Below, one piece after another: positions 26,706 through 37,041 of a DNA stretch of 64,000 nt (positions within the stretch are counted from its first letter, which is position 1; each line of letters opens with the position of its first letter). Source of the DNA: CAYQUC01 sp964420605. Its GTDB lineage: Bacteria; Pseudomonadota; Gammaproteobacteria; UBA6429; Thiohalophilaceae. The stretch covers positions 62,001-126,000 of the forward strand of contig CAYQUC010000001.1 in the NCBI GenBank assembly GCA_964420605.1, written 5' to 3'. A model generated the notes under the pieces. The model worked only from the letters and a program-made list of their open reading frames with translations, was not told the DNA's origin and ran no database searches. The position numbers were made by a program, and so were the translations under genes.

Positions 26706-28028
26706 ATGCATTGTTGTCGATTACTTTATGTTAGTTTATCAGTATTAACGAGTTTAATGATTGTCAGTGATCTACATGCCTTCGAATCAAGTACTAATTA
26801 TAGGATTGGCACTTCTTATACTGATAATAGTTTGTTGGTTGAAAACAACAAAAAAAATGAATTATCTATTGATGCCTTGGTTGGATTTAGTGTTCTCGAT
26901 AATTTGCCGAATTTAAATTATAGTTTAATTTCGAATGTTAGACATACTAATTATACTAACAATACATTAGCTGATGTAACATACTATACGGTTATTGCTG
27001 ATTTAGTTTGGGATATTGTACCAACTTCATTTTCGTGGCAGGTCAATAATAATTTATCAGTAAGAGAGATTAACCAGTTAAATCGCCCCTTACCTAATAA
27101 CGTTCAACAAGTTAATATTTTTAGCACTGGGCCCTCTTTTGTCTATAGAGTTAGTGCATTAAATCGAGTCCTACTTGACTATCGATATTCAGATATTAAA
27201 TATGAAAAGAAAATTATAGTAACAAATGTTGATAGTCAACGTGACGTTTATACTTTAGCGCTTGAGCATAGAATTTCAGAAAGAAGTAATATTTCATTAA
27301 ATTTTGAAGATACGGCAGTTAAGTATCTTGATAAGACAACAAATAGTGATTTTACAGGTAAATCAATGTTTCTTACATATGATACTACAAAAGCACGGTC
27401 AATTATTAATGTATCAGCTGGTGTCAGTGAGGCCACGTTAGTGACAACTGGAAAGAAAATTAAAAGTGATTTTTATAATGCTCAGTGGGATTATCAAATT
27501 AATTTCAGTTCGATTTTCTCTGCACGATATTGGAAGGGATTAAGTGATCCTACGAATGATGTGCGTCTGTCAAACTTTTTAAATTCAGGAGTTGTTAATA
27601 CCGCTGTACTGAATGATACGAGCATTTTTACTGTTGAGCGTATGTATTTGATATACAACCAAACTAAATCTAATTGGAAAACAATTTATACATTGTATGG
27701 TTTTGAACAAGATTATGATCAGCTTCAACCTACTCAAACTACTCTCGGTGCAAGTATCGCATTTGATTATAACCTTTCTAGGTCACTTGTACTTACTAAC
27801 AGACTATCGCAAATCACACGAAAAATACTATCAGCTAATGAATTAAGAAACTTAGATACATCATTAACTATTGGTACCCGTTACTATATATCAACAAATT
27901 TACAGTTTTTAACTCAATATCAAAAAAATGATCGAACTAGTACGCAAACAGGTAGGTCATATGAAGAGAATGTTTTGTCTATAGGTTTAACTTATACAAA
28001 TGCAAATTTAAGAGGTCGATTACAATAA
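26706..28028 (+). CDS. Outer-membrane beta-barrel protein of the exopolysaccharide locus
   Basis: A 440-residue exported protein with a signal peptide of about 25-28 residues ending in SDLHA. The mature part consists of alternating amphipathic strands and short turns with many Asn, Tyr and Ser, ending in a typical outer-membrane strand pattern. It occupies the position of the conserved outer-membrane barrel protein of XrtA/PEP-CTERM exopolysaccharide loci, between the tyrosine-kinase homologue and a deacetylase. It may serve in polymer secretion, but its function is not established. Confidence 0.75.
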   Translation: MHCCRLLYVSLSVLTSLMIVSDLHAFESSTNYRIGTSYTDNSLLVENNKKNELSIDALVGFSVLDNLPNLNYSLISNVRHTNYTNNTLADVTYYTVIADLVWDIVPTSFSWQVNNNLSVREINQLNRPLPNNVQQVNIFSTGPSFVYRVSALNRVLLDYRYSDIKYEKKIIVTNVDSQRDVYTLALEHRISERSNISLNFEDTAVKYLDKTTNSDFTGKSMFLTYDTTKARSIINVSAGVSEATLVTTGKKIKSDFYNAQWDYQINFSSIFSARYWKGLSDPTNDVRLSNFLNSGVVNTAVLNDTSIFTVERMYLIYNQTKSNWKTIYTLYGFEQDYDQLQPTQTTLGASIAFDYNLSRSLVLTNRLSQITRKILSANELRNLDTSLTIGTRYYISTNLQFLTQYQKNDRTSTQTGRSYEENVLSIGLTYTNANLRGRLQ

Positions 28029-28034
28029 GAACTC

Positions 28035-28967
28035 ATGAATAATTCTAAGGTTAATAATGTATATTTAACTATTACAATTGATACTGAATGTGATCATGAT
28101 TCAAATTGGGTGCGTTCAAACCCTCTGACATTTAATTCTATAACGACAGGTATTCCTGATATATTACAACCAGCATTTAATAGTGTCGGTGCGATTCCAA
28201 CCTATTTATTAACAGTAGAAGTGATGGAGAATGAGCAATCAGTATTCTCTTTACAGAATTTAAAAGGACGTTTTGAACTGGGAACTCATTTACATGCTGC
28301 CTTCATCGAGCCAGAAAAAAAATTCTATGAGTATGCCGGTGTTGATAGTCCAGATTTTCAATGTCAATATACAAAAGAAGTTGAGTTTAAAAAATTAGAA
28401 AATTTAACTAATTTATTTATAAATAAATTTGGTTATCGCCCAACAACTTTTCGTGCTGGACGGTATGGAGCCGGAATAAATACATTTGAATCCTTAGAAA
28501 TATTAGGGTATACCGTTGACACTAGTGTCACGCCACATTTGTTATGGTCAGAACCAAAGGCAACAGTTGATTATCGAGAGGCACCTGAGCAACCTTATTT
28601 CCCAAAAAAAGGTTCGTTAATAGTTGTAGATGATGCAACGACTAAAGGCTTACTAGAGGTTCCTGTTACAGTAAAAAAACGAATGTTTCGAGGTCCGTCT
28701 TGGTTTCGACCTTGGTTTTCATCGGTAGATAAAATGAAAGAAATAGTTCAGTATCACATGGAACATTATTCCAATAATGAAATCTTAGTACTAAATATGA
28801 TGTTTCACTCTATGGAAGTCATTCCGAAAGCATCACCATATCCTCGTTCTGATGCAGATGTTGAGTGTTTTATTGATGATATGATTAATATTTTAACTTG
28901 GTGCAAAAATGAAGGAATAGAATTTTGTAATCTCAATAACTTATATTCTAAGTTTACTGAAAGCTGA
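28035..28967 (+). CDS. Polysaccharide deacetylase-like protein
   Basis: A 310-residue cytosolic-looking protein (no signal peptide) with a deacetylase-like TIM-barrel pattern: LTITIDTECDHDSNW at the start, GTHLHAAF with candidate metal His residues, PTTFRAGRYGAG, and LNMMFHSMEVIP near the C terminus. It resembles the WalW/deacetylase group found in lipopolysaccharide and exopolysaccharide loci rather than classical NodB. It is six bases downstream of the barrel gene and 27 bases before the flippase gene. Confidence 0.7.
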   Translation: MNNSKVNNVYLTITIDTECDHDSNWVRSNPLTFNSITTGIPDILQPAFNSVGAIPTYLLTVEVMENEQSVFSLQNLKGRFELGTHLHAAFIEPEKKFYEYAGVDSPDFQCQYTKEVEFKKLENLTNLFINKFGYRPTTFRAGRYGAGINTFESLEILGYTVDTSVTPHLLWSEPKATVDYREAPEQPYFPKKGSLIVVDDATTKGLLEVPVTVKKRMFRGPSWFRPWFSSVDKMKEIVQYHMEHYSNNEILVLNMMFHSMEVIPKASPYPRSDADVECFIDDMINILTWCKNEGIEFCNLNNLYSKFTES

Positions 28968-28994
28968 AAGAATGTATAACTTAATATTGTTACT

Positions 28995-30482
28995 ATGAAA
29001 ACAGGTGATAAACTTAAAAAACTACTTGTACATGTTTCAAACTATTCTATTGGTAGTTTGCTGGTTACTTTTGCTGGTTTTATTTCTTTTCCAATTTTAA
29101 CACGGTTGTTGTCCCAAGCTGATTATGGTTTATTGAGCTTAGTAGGGGCAACTTTAACGTTGTTGGTGGCACTTGGAAAGCTTGGTCTTCAAAATCCTAT
29201 AATTCGATTTTATTCGGATGCTGAATCAAATCGAGATGGTTGGAATTTGGATAAATATTATTCAACAATTATTTTGGGCATGGTAGTCATTGGCGTTGTA
29301 ATTACTGTAGCTTGGTTAGTATTAGTTTATTTTGTTTCTGATAATATACTAGGAGATGAACAACTGCGGTTTTTATTTATACTGACTTCAGCATTAGTAC
29401 TTATTCGAGTAATGGATAGTGCTTTTTCTAATATTTATCGAGCCAAGCAAAAAAGTAAATTATTGAGCACTTACCGTGTTTATCGACGGTATGCTACATT
29501 ACTGCTTGTGGTTATAACATTATTTTATATTTCAAATAGTTTGTTTGGGTTGTATATAGCTACAATATTTGTCGAATTGATTTCAGTTTTCATTTTAGGG
29601 TTCATGTTACTTAAACATCAATCCATTACTACAAATTCTTTTTCCCCTTTCTTATTAAAACAAATGTTGATTTTTGGAATACCGTTGGTAGGGCATGAGC
29701 TAGCTTGGGTCTTGCATAATACCGGTGATCGATATTTAATTCAGTGGATGATGGGCTCTGAGCAATTAGGATCTTATGCGGCTGCTTATAATTTAAGCGA
29801 TTATGTTCGTGTTATTGTCATTATGTCGCTATATCAAGCTTTACCACCTATATACTTAAAAATATGGTCGGATGAAGGAGAGAAAGCAACACGTCACTTT
29901 ATCGAAAAATCATTACACTTTTATATTATGGTTGCACTACCAATAGTTGCTGGGGTTTCAGTTGTTGGTCCAACATTATTGACAATTCTTGCCACAGAAA
30001 AATTTTCTTCTGGTGCTGTTATTATTCCTTATGTAATTGCTGGTATGGTAATCAATGGTAGTGCAGTGATGTTTGGTGCTGGACTTTATATTCACAAGCA
30101 AACTAAAATTCTCATGGTGTTAATGTTAGTTAGCGCAGTGTTTAATGTTTTGCTAAATATGGTATTAATTCCACGTTATGGTATAGAAGGTGCCGCTATA
30201 GCTACTTTAATTAGTTATACCGGGTTTGCTATCAGTAATAAAATTGTATCTTCGCGGAAATTTTATATAGCAATTCCGTGGGTAACTGTCATTAAATTTG
30301 GTTTAGTGTCAATAATAATGTATTTATTATTGATTCAAATTGATATTTATAATTCTTTCATTACTTTGATGATGCAGATTTTCTCAGGTGCGATATTTTA
30401 TGCCATTATGGCCATTTTTCTTGATGCTACAGCAAGGGATATCGCAAGAAAAACGTTATCAAAAATGCGTGGGTTAATTTAA
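28995..30482 (+). CDS. Oligosaccharide flippase (Wzx family)
   Basis: A 495-residue membrane protein with about 12-14 hydrophobic segments and an N-terminal pattern typical of the polysaccharide synthesis exporters (SIGSLLVTFAGFISFPILTR, LSQADYGLLSLV). It would flip undecaprenyl-linked repeat units to the periplasm for the Wzy-type polymerase at 32.5 kb. Wzx and Wzy homologues with the Wza, Wzz and kinase homologues make this a Wzx/Wzy-dependent locus. Confidence 0.9.
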   Translation: MKTGDKLKKLLVHVSNYSIGSLLVTFAGFISFPILTRLLSQADYGLLSLVGATLTLLVALGKLGLQNPIIRFYSDAESNRDGWNLDKYYSTIILGMVVIGVVITVAWLVLVYFVSDNILGDEQLRFLFILTSALVLIRVMDSAFSNIYRAKQKSKLLSTYRVYRRYATLLLVVITLFYISNSLFGLYIATIFVELISVFILGFMLLKHQSITTNSFSPFLLKQMLIFGIPLVGHELAWVLHNTGDRYLIQWMMGSEQLGSYAAAYNLSDYVRVIVIMSLYQALPPIYLKIWSDEGEKATRHFIEKSLHFYIMVALPIVAGVSVVGPTLLTILATEKFSSGAVIIPYVIAGMVINGSAVMFGAGLYIHKQTKILMVLMLVSAVFNVLLNMVLIPRYGIEGAAIATLISYTGFAISNKIVSSRKFYIAIPWVTVIKFGLVSIIMYLLLIQIDIYNSFITLMMQIFSGAIFYAIMAIFLDATARDIARKTLSKMRGLI

Positions 30483-30549
30483 TGAATCAATATGAAATTA
30501 AAGTAAACGTATCTACACTAAATGACTTTCTTAATACAGGAAGTGAACA

Positions 30550-31683
30550 ATGTTAAGTATTTATCTATTTTGGATTTCGGTAATATTTATTTTGTATACG
30601 TATTTTGGGTATCCCTTGATTATTTGGGGGTTGTCTATGAGTCGTGTAAAACCCCAAGTTGAAATTAAAACGGCTTATGATTGGCCTGACATTTCAGTTG
30701 TTATTCCTGTCTATAATGAAATAAATAATATAAGTAAAAAAATAGATAATTTGTTATCAATTAATTATCCGATGGAAAGACTTAGAATAATTTTGGTTTC
30801 GGATGGCTCAGACGATGGAACTGTTGAGTTATATACCAACGACATAAGAATACATTTTATTTCATATGAAGAAAGGCAAGGGAAACCATCAGCGTTGAAT
30901 GTAGCGCTAAAGACAGTTACAACAGACATTGTCATTTTTACTGATGTGAGACAAACTCTTGATGAGTACGCGTTTAAATTTTTGATTAAAAGTTTGCAAC
31001 AACCCGGGGTTGGTGCAGTAAGTGGTGAACTGTGCCATCAAGCGTCTGAGACAAATATTGGACAAAATGTTGGTTTATATTGGCGGTATGAAAAATGGAT
31101 TAGAAAATCAGAAAGTCGATTTTGGTCTACAGCTGGTGTTACTGGTGCGTTATATGCTATTTACACTAAAGATTATCATTGTCTCAGAAAAGAAACTTTA
31201 TTGGATGATTTTGAAGTACCCATGAATATTGTTAGGACGAATAAACGCGTGCTATTAGAGTCACAGGCAAAAATTTTTGATGTTTCCCAAGAAAATATGG
31301 CTGGGGAAAAAAATCGTAAAATTAGAACGTTAACAGGAAATTTTCAATCATTTCTGTGGAACAAGTGGCTGTTTAACCCATTTAAAAACCCCATTTTTTT
31401 TCAATTTTTGTCACATAAAGTATTTAGGTTAGTTGTGCCATACGCCATGTTAATTTCATTGCTAAGCTCTTTTACTGCAGTTGGATTATTATATTCCATA
31501 CTATTTTGGTCTCAGGTTAGTTTTTATTTTGTTGGTGCTATGGGTATATTTTCTGACAAATTCAAAAAAAACAAACTCATTAGTGTGATAGTTGTTTTTA
31601 TAGAACTTAATATATCTGCAGTTATAGCGTTAAAACAATTTTTAAATGGCAAGATTAGTGTTCGCTGGGATAAAATATCATGA
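30550..31683 (+). CDS. Membrane-bound glycosyltransferase, family 2
   Basis: A 377-residue GT-A enzyme. An N-terminal transmembrane helix (about 3-28) is followed by the GT2 domain: VVIPVYNEINNI, VSDGSDDGT, the DxD-like FTDVRQTL and the downstream KIRTLTGNFQ segment. Two or three transmembrane helices close the protein (about 295-360). This architecture adds sugars at the membrane, or processively. AGGAAG provides a good ribosome-binding site. Its stop overlaps the next gene by four bases (ATGA), indicating translational coupling. Confidence 0.88.
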   Translation: MLSIYLFWISVIFILYTYFGYPLIIWGLSMSRVKPQVEIKTAYDWPDISVVIPVYNEINNISKKIDNLLSINYPMERLRIILVSDGSDDGTVELYTNDIRIHFISYEERQGKPSALNVALKTVTTDIVIFTDVRQTLDEYAFKFLIKSLQQPGVGAVSGELCHQASETNIGQNVGLYWRYEKWIRKSESRFWSTAGVTGALYAIYTKDYHCLRKETLLDDFEVPMNIVRTNKRVLLESQAKIFDVSQENMAGEKNRKIRTLTGNFQSFLWNKWLFNPFKNPIFFQFLSHKVFRLVVPYAMLISLLSSFTAVGLLYSILFWSQVSFYFVGAMGIFSDKFKKNKLISVIVVFIELNISAVIALKQFLNGKISVRWDKIS

Positions 31684-32471
31684 CTATATCCGTTCTAATG
31701 TACCATGCACTTTATTCGGATGATTCTGAGTTAGCGGCTATTAGTGAAGAAGAACGCCCGTATGCTATATCCTGTAATATGTTTCAGAAACAGTTGGACC
31801 TGTTAATTAAAAATAGTATTCCGGTATTAAATCCTGTCACATTTTCAATTTCATCTAACGTTGATGATAAACATGCAGTTTTGTTAACTTTTGATGACGG
31901 TCATGAAAGTTTTTATCGTCATGCTTTTCCAGAATTAAAAAAACGTAATATGCAGGCAATATTTTTCGTTACTTCAGATTTAATTAAACAACGGGATGAT
32001 TTTTGTTCATGGCTGCAGTTAAAAGAAATGTCTGACAATGGTATGAGCATTCAATCTCATGGGAAAACCCATAAATTCATCTCTGATTTAGTATTAAGTG
32101 AGGCTATTAACGAATTGTCAGAATCAAAAAATGATATTGAGAAGGAGCTAAATGTCAGCGTGAATTCTATATCGTTTCCTGGCGGTAGATACACGCAGCG
32201 TGAAATTACTGAGGGTGTTGAATTGGGTTATAAATTATTTTTCACCTCTCGAGAAGGTGTGAATGATCAAATTAGCGGTTCAGGTTCATTTGTTATTAAA
32301 CGTTTAGCCTTAAAAAATACAACTAATTTAACAGATTATTTGAGTTTGTCAAAAGGAAATAATTTCTTAATAATAAAACGAATTACTATTTACCAAGTTA
32401 AACATCTAATTAAGAAATTACTGGGTAATAGTTTATATCACATACTTTATAAAAGGGGGCAGTCTAATTGA
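31680..32471 (+). CDS. Polysaccharide deacetylase (NodB domain)
   Basis: A 263-residue carbohydrate esterase-4-like protein. Motifs are VLMYHALY, LLTFDDGHESFY with the Asp pair, IQSHGKTHKFI with the metal His pair, and SFPGGRYTQRE. It overlaps both neighbours by four bases, so it is translated together with the GT2 and the O-antigen ligase-like protein. No signal peptide is seen, so it may deacetylate lipid-linked precursors in the cytoplasm. Confidence 0.85.
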   Translation: MTISVLMYHALYSDDSELAAISEEERPYAISCNMFQKQLDLLIKNSIPVLNPVTFSISSNVDDKHAVLLTFDDGHESFYRHAFPELKKRNMQAIFFVTSDLIKQRDDFCSWLQLKEMSDNGMSIQSHGKTHKFISDLVLSEAINELSESKNDIEKELNVSVNSISFPGGRYTQREITEGVELGYKLFFTSREGVNDQISGSGSFVIKRLALKNTTNLTDYLSLSKGNNFLIIKRITIYQVKHLIKKLLGNSLYHILYKRGQSN

Positions 32472-33916
32472 ATTTTGACTCCCCTGACTCTGATGCGTCA
32501 ACACGATACGATTGTTTTTGGACTGAAAATGGTCAACTAAAATCGACATTATTGTTTATCGCAATTCCTGGAATATTACTTGCTGTTGTTATCGGAATAG
32601 GAGTTCCTATTCCTAAATGGGCATTGTATGGCGTTGCTGGCTTATTGGGGCTGATAATGTTTGCCAAAAGCTTCTCTAATCCAGAGTTTTTAATAGCCTC
32701 CTTTATTCTTTATATACCGTTTAGTAAACAAGTTGTTGTTCCTATAGCTCCTGGTATCAATGGAACAAATATGCTTATTGCAATGTTAATATTATCATTA
32801 ATTTCGGTATCATCAAAAAATAATAAAGCTTTATTTACGGTTTATCCTAATACTAAAATTGTAAAAATTTTTGCATTTGTAAGTTTTTTTTCAGTGATAA
32901 CATTAATGTTAAGTGATGGTGGGATTTCATATTTACGAGAAGATATATTACCGCAAGTCAAAGGTTGGGTAGAACAGTTTATTATTTTTTTTATTTTTGT
33001 CAATATTATAAAAGATGGTGCTATGGCACGTCGGATTGTTATTTATTTGATGATTGGTACTTTTGTTGCTTTATTAGCAGGAGTTCAGGAAACTCTGGAT
33101 AAAATGGGGCTTGCTTCAATCGAAAAATCTAGAGTGCTCGGTCCACAATTACAACCCAATGATTATGGTGCTTTTCTTGTCTATAATACTGCACCAATTT
33201 TTGCGATTTTTTTGATTTACTTTAAGAGTTGGAAAGCTTGGTTGATGACACCCTATTTTCTTGTGACACTTAAGGTTTTGTTATCTACTTTTTCTCGTGG
33301 GGCATTATTGGCTTTAGGTGCTGCAATATTTGTTGCTAGTTTTGTGAAGGGTAAGAAATTTATAATTTCCGGTGGTATTTTAGGTATTGTTGCAATAATT
33401 CTGTTACCTCAATTAATACCAACGTCCTTAAAAGATCGCTTTGGTATAAGTGATACGACTGAAATCAAAGAAGAGAAGCTAGATTCTAGTTCTGAGACAC
33501 GACTGGTTTTATGGAAAGCAGCAATAGATATGTCACTCGAAAGTCCTGTTTTTGGAAAAGGGTTTAAAAATTTTAACCGATTAAAGAGCAATTATACTGA
33601 AGTTGATGTAAGAGAAGGTGATACTCATAATATGTTTTTATGGATTAGTTCTCAAATGGGGATTCCTGCTCTTATTCTCTTTCTCTTGATATTGTATCGT
33701 TTCTATAAAACAGGAGTTGATATCTTCCTTAATCATCCAGATAAATTTACAAAAGCAATTGGACTCGGTGGAGTGTCGATGGTTGCAGGTGTTGTTGTGG
33801 TTAATATGTTTGGATCTAGAATGATAGGTATCGATGTTTGTGGTTATGTGTGGATCTATCTTGCAATTGTGTCTCGCTTAGTGTGTGAGTTGAGTCCAAC
33901 AGAAAAAGTGGGTTGA
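32468..33916 (+). CDS. O-antigen ligase/polymerase-like membrane protein (Wzy/WaaL)
   Basis: A 482-residue protein with roughly a dozen transmembrane segments. The Wzy_C region is recognised in the large periplasmic loop by EGDTHNMFLWISSQMGIPA (His conserved) and an upstream Arg-rich loop (RLVLWKAAIDMSLESPVFGKG). It is the best candidate for the polymerase of the exopolysaccharide repeat unit, or a ligase. TTG 32468 overlaps the preceding stop and follows AGGGGG. Confidence 0.85.
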   Translation: MNFDSPDSDASTRYDCFWTENGQLKSTLLFIAIPGILLAVVIGIGVPIPKWALYGVAGLLGLIMFAKSFSNPEFLIASFILYIPFSKQVVVPIAPGINGTNMLIAMLILSLISVSSKNNKALFTVYPNTKIVKIFAFVSFFSVITLMLSDGGISYLREDILPQVKGWVEQFIIFFIFVNIIKDGAMARRIVIYLMIGTFVALLAGVQETLDKMGLASIEKSRVLGPQLQPNDYGAFLVYNTAPIFAIFLIYFKSWKAWLMTPYFLVTLKVLLSTFSRGALLALGAAIFVASFVKGKKFIISGGILGIVAIILLPQLIPTSLKDRFGISDTTEIKEEKLDSSSETRLVLWKAAIDMSLESPVFGKGFKNFNRLKSNYTEVDVREGDTHNMFLWISSQMGIPALILFLLILYRFYKTGVDIFLNHPDKFTKAIGLGGVSMVAGVVVVNMFGSRMIGIDVCGYVWIYLAIVSRLVCELSPTEKVG

Positions 33917-33917
33917 T

Positions 33918-35051
33918 ATGGTTATAAACAGTAAAAACAATCAATTGCCCTTAGTTGTCCATATCATTGATAGATTGCCACCTGATGGTGCTGAACGATT
34001 AATGGTTGACATACTCAAAAATAGATCCTCTCGGTTTCGATTTTATGTTTTGTGTTTAGTTGAAGGCGGTGCTTTAGAGTCAGAATTAGAGACTATAGGT
34101 GTTCCAGTCGTTATCTTTAATAAATACAGTAAATTTGATGTTAGTATTATTTTTAAATTGGTGTCTTGGTTACGTAAAAATCGACCTTCAGTTGTACATA
34201 CTCATTTATTCACAGCAGATACATGGGGACGACTTGCTGCTTTTATTTCTCGGGTTCCTTGTATTATCAATACGGTACACAGTACAAATACTTGGAAAGG
34301 ACCTGTTCATCGTATTATTGATCAGCTGTTATCTATAGCTTCAAATAAAGTTGTCGCGTGTTCAGAAGAAGTTGCTAATGTTCTTAAAAATACATTCCAT
34401 ATTTCTAATAAGCGTATTACGGTAATATCAAACGGAATTGATTTCCTAAGGTTTGAGTCACTAAAGTTGACTACAATTAAGGAAATAGACAGTTTACCGT
34501 GTGATGTGCTTAAAATAGTTGTCATTGGCCGATTACATCCTGCTAAAGGTCACTTTGATTTAATAGAGGCAATTTCTAAATTAAAATATCTTAATACACA
34601 GTTTCATGTATTTCTTGTGGGAGAAGGCGAGCTGCACGATGAGATTGTTAAAAAATGCAAAGAGACAAGTATTACAAACTACGTAACTTTACTAGGTCAA
34701 CGTAGTGACATTCCATTGATTTTAGCTAAAACTGATTTATTTGTGATGCCATCACATTGGGAAGGTTTGCCAATGGCATTGCTTGAAGCAATGGCCATGA
34801 GTATGGCTGTGATTGCAACAAAAGTGGGCGGTATACCAAATGTGATAGATGACGGTGTAAATGGTTTATTGATTGATAAAGGTGATGTAGTTGCGCTTGA
34901 AAAGAGGATTCAACAGTTAATGTGTGATTCTGGATTACGACAAAAGTTAGGTGAACAAGCAAAAAAGACAGTTGTTGAAAAATTTAGCGCTAAAAATGTA
35001 GCTTCTGAATATGAGTCGCTTTACCAAACAATAATTGGAAAAACACCATGA
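33918..35051 (+). CDS. Glycosyltransferase, family 4
   Basis: A 377-residue GT-B retaining glycosyltransferase. The N-terminal glycine loop is in VVHIIDRLPPDGAERLMVDI. The C-terminal nucleotide-sugar domain contains VIGRLHPAKGHFDLIEAI, and the EX7E motif is PSHWEGLPMALLEAMAM. It starts one base after the polymerase gene and overlaps the next deacetylase by four bases. The donor sugar cannot be deduced. Confidence 0.9.
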   Translation: MVINSKNNQLPLVVHIIDRLPPDGAERLMVDILKNRSSRFRFYVLCLVEGGALESELETIGVPVVIFNKYSKFDVSIIFKLVSWLRKNRPSVVHTHLFTADTWGRLAAFISRVPCIINTVHSTNTWKGPVHRIIDQLLSIASNKVVACSEEVANVLKNTFHISNKRITVISNGIDFLRFESLKLTTIKEIDSLPCDVLKIVVIGRLHPAKGHFDLIEAISKLKYLNTQFHVFLVGEGELHDEIVKKCKETSITNYVTLLGQRSDIPLILAKTDLFVMPSHWEGLPMALLEAMAMSMAVIATKVGGIPNVIDDGVNGLLIDKGDVVALEKRIQQLMCDSGLRQKLGEQAKKTVVEKFSAKNVASEYESLYQTIIGKTP

Positions 35052-35875
35052 GAGAGTTTGTGAGACAGTCGGCTAGTCGAGTGATGTTACCTTTGACCTA
35101 TGTCGATCAATTGTTACGACCTGGAGTTCGAGTGTTAATGTACCATCGAATAGTTGATAGCACTGAATACGATCAATTGTCAGTCAGTCCAAAAATATTT
35201 GAAAGACAAATGCACTATTTGGCTAACAATTTTAACGTAACGTCATTAGATTTAGCTGTTCAGACATTGTTTAATAATAAAAAAAATTCTAATAGTGTTG
35301 TAGTGACATTTGATGACGGTTATTTAGATAATTTAGAATATGCGCTACCAATATTAGAGGAATATAATATTCCAGCAACTATTTTTATAACAACAGATTT
35401 TTGTGAACAAACTGCAAGTCATCCACGTTATGCAACAAATAATAAAAGATTACACCTCGATTGGGAAGAGGTACAAGAAATGAATAAAGCTAAAAACATT
35501 ACCTTTGGTTCACATACTTTATCACATCCATTTTTGTCGCGATTAGAAAAAAATAATTCGGAAAAAGAAATACGAAAAAGTAAGGATATCATTGAGTCTA
35601 AACTAAATGAGAAAATCAATCATTTCTGTTATCCATCCGGTGATTATGGACTAAGAGAGATAGAGTATGTCAAAGGATCTGGTTATGAGACTGCAGTGAC
35701 TGTGTCACCAGGAAAAAATAGAACAGTTATTTCTCCATTTGAGATTAATCGAACTGAAGTGACTCAAAAAGATACTGCTAGAGATTTATTTTTGAAACTT
35801 AATGGCTCGTTTGACTTGATGCATCAAGTTTTGCACTGGAAACGTAAAAAAGAATTTGAAAAGTTGTCTGTTTAA
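35048..35875 (+). CDS. Polysaccharide deacetylase (NodB domain)
   Basis: A 275-residue carbohydrate esterase-4-like protein with RVLMYHRIV, VVTFDDGYLDN, GSHTLSHPFL and CYPSGDYGLRE, all key NodB motifs. It overlaps the preceding GT4 by four bases. It is the third deacetylase-type protein in this locus, suggesting a polymer with several de-N-acetylated or de-O-acetylated positions. Confidence 0.87.
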   Translation: MREFVRQSASRVMLPLTYVDQLLRPGVRVLMYHRIVDSTEYDQLSVSPKIFERQMHYLANNFNVTSLDLAVQTLFNNKKNSNSVVVTFDDGYLDNLEYALPILEEYNIPATIFITTDFCEQTASHPRYATNNKRLHLDWEEVQEMNKAKNITFGSHTLSHPFLSRLEKNNSEKEIRKSKDIIESKLNEKINHFCYPSGDYGLREIEYVKGSGYETAVTVSPGKNRTVISPFEINRTEVTQKDTARDLFLKLNGSFDLMHQVLHWKRKKEFEKLSV

Positions 35876-35904
35876 AATTTTAAAAAAATGAATTTGGAGT
35901 TGTA

Positions 35905-37029
35905 ATGAAATTACTGTATTTATTGACAGAACCATTTGGGGTTGGAGGTGTGCAATCCGATATGTTGGCATTATCAAAAGACCTAGTAAAAGAAGGTGAT
36001 GACGTTTATGTGGCATCCACACCGGGTGTTATGCTAGATGAGTTGAAATCAAACGGCGCAAAATTTGTAAATCTTGACTTTCAATTTAGTGGTTTATTTG
36101 GAATGTTGAAAGTTGGGTTTGAGTTGAGGAAGTTTATTAAAAGTGAAGGTATTGAAGTATTGGCTCCTCAGTCAGTTCGCTCAACTATAGCTAGCTATAT
36201 TTGTCTTCGGTTAATACCGTTTTTCTATAAAGTGAAAAAAACGAATAAAAGAATAGCTATTGTTACGACAATACATAACATTCATAATCCAAAGCATTTT
36301 AAGTATGGTGGTATTATTCTAAATACGTGTTCAGATTATGTGATATTTGAATCTCATTATGAACGTGACCGTTTAATAGCTAGTGGTTTGAGTAGTGCGA
36401 AAAGCTGTGTTATTCATAGTGGTATTGATACAGATAAATTTGTTCCGATAACTCCGAGTGAATCATTATTAAAAGAATATAAATTGGATAAAAATAAACA
36501 TACCATATTCGGTATTGTTGCGCGACTATCTGAAGAAAAGGGACATCAATATTTATTAAAAGCATTTTCAAAAGTGTATGCGGACAATAATAATGCGAGG
36601 CTGGTCATAGTGGGTGATGGTCCATTGTTTGATGAGACGAAAGAGATATCAAAAAGTCTAAGTTCAGATGAAGCTGTGATATTTACCGGGTTGAAACGTA
36701 ATGTTGCAGAACATTTAGCAATGTTCGATGTGTTTGTTTTATCGTCTACTCGAGAATCTTTTCCATTAGCAGCAAGAGAAGCAATGGCTGCAGGAAAAGC
36801 AGTAATAGCACCACGTATTGGCGGATGTCCCGAGGTGGTTGATGAAAATACGACTGGTTATTTATTTGAAGCTGCTAATGTTGATGATTTGGCCGGTTGT
36901 ATGCAAAAAATTATTATTGAGAAAAAATTTGAACTTTTTGGAGAGAAGTCGCGCCAACGTGTTGAGGAATTGTTCTCACGAAAACAATGGGTGTCTGGTG
37001 ATAAAGCTATTTATTTAAATTATCTATAG
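35905..37029 (+). CDS. Glycosyltransferase, family 4
   Basis: A 374-residue GT-B enzyme. The N-terminal loop is LTEPFGVGGVQSDMLALS. The C-terminal domain has IVARLSEEKGHQYLLKAF, VIVGDGPL and the EX7E motif in SSTRESFPLAAREAMAAG. GGAG eight bases upstream supports ATG 35905. It probably adds one sugar of the repeat unit. Confidence 0.9.
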   Translation: MKLLYLLTEPFGVGGVQSDMLALSKDLVKEGDDVYVASTPGVMLDELKSNGAKFVNLDFQFSGLFGMLKVGFELRKFIKSEGIEVLAPQSVRSTIASYICLRLIPFFYKVKKTNKRIAIVTTIHNIHNPKHFKYGGIILNTCSDYVIFESHYERDRLIASGLSSAKSCVIHSGIDTDKFVPITPSESLLKEYKLDKNKHTIFGIVARLSEEKGHQYLLKAFSKVYADNNNARLVIVGDGPLFDETKEISKSLSSDEAVIFTGLKRNVAEHLAMFDVFVLSSTRESFPLAAREAMAAGKAVIAPRIGGCPEVVDENTTGYLFEAANVDDLAGCMQKIIIEKKFELFGEKSRQRVEELFSRKQWVSGDKAIYLNYL

Positions 37030-37041
37030 AGGAAAGTTTTA

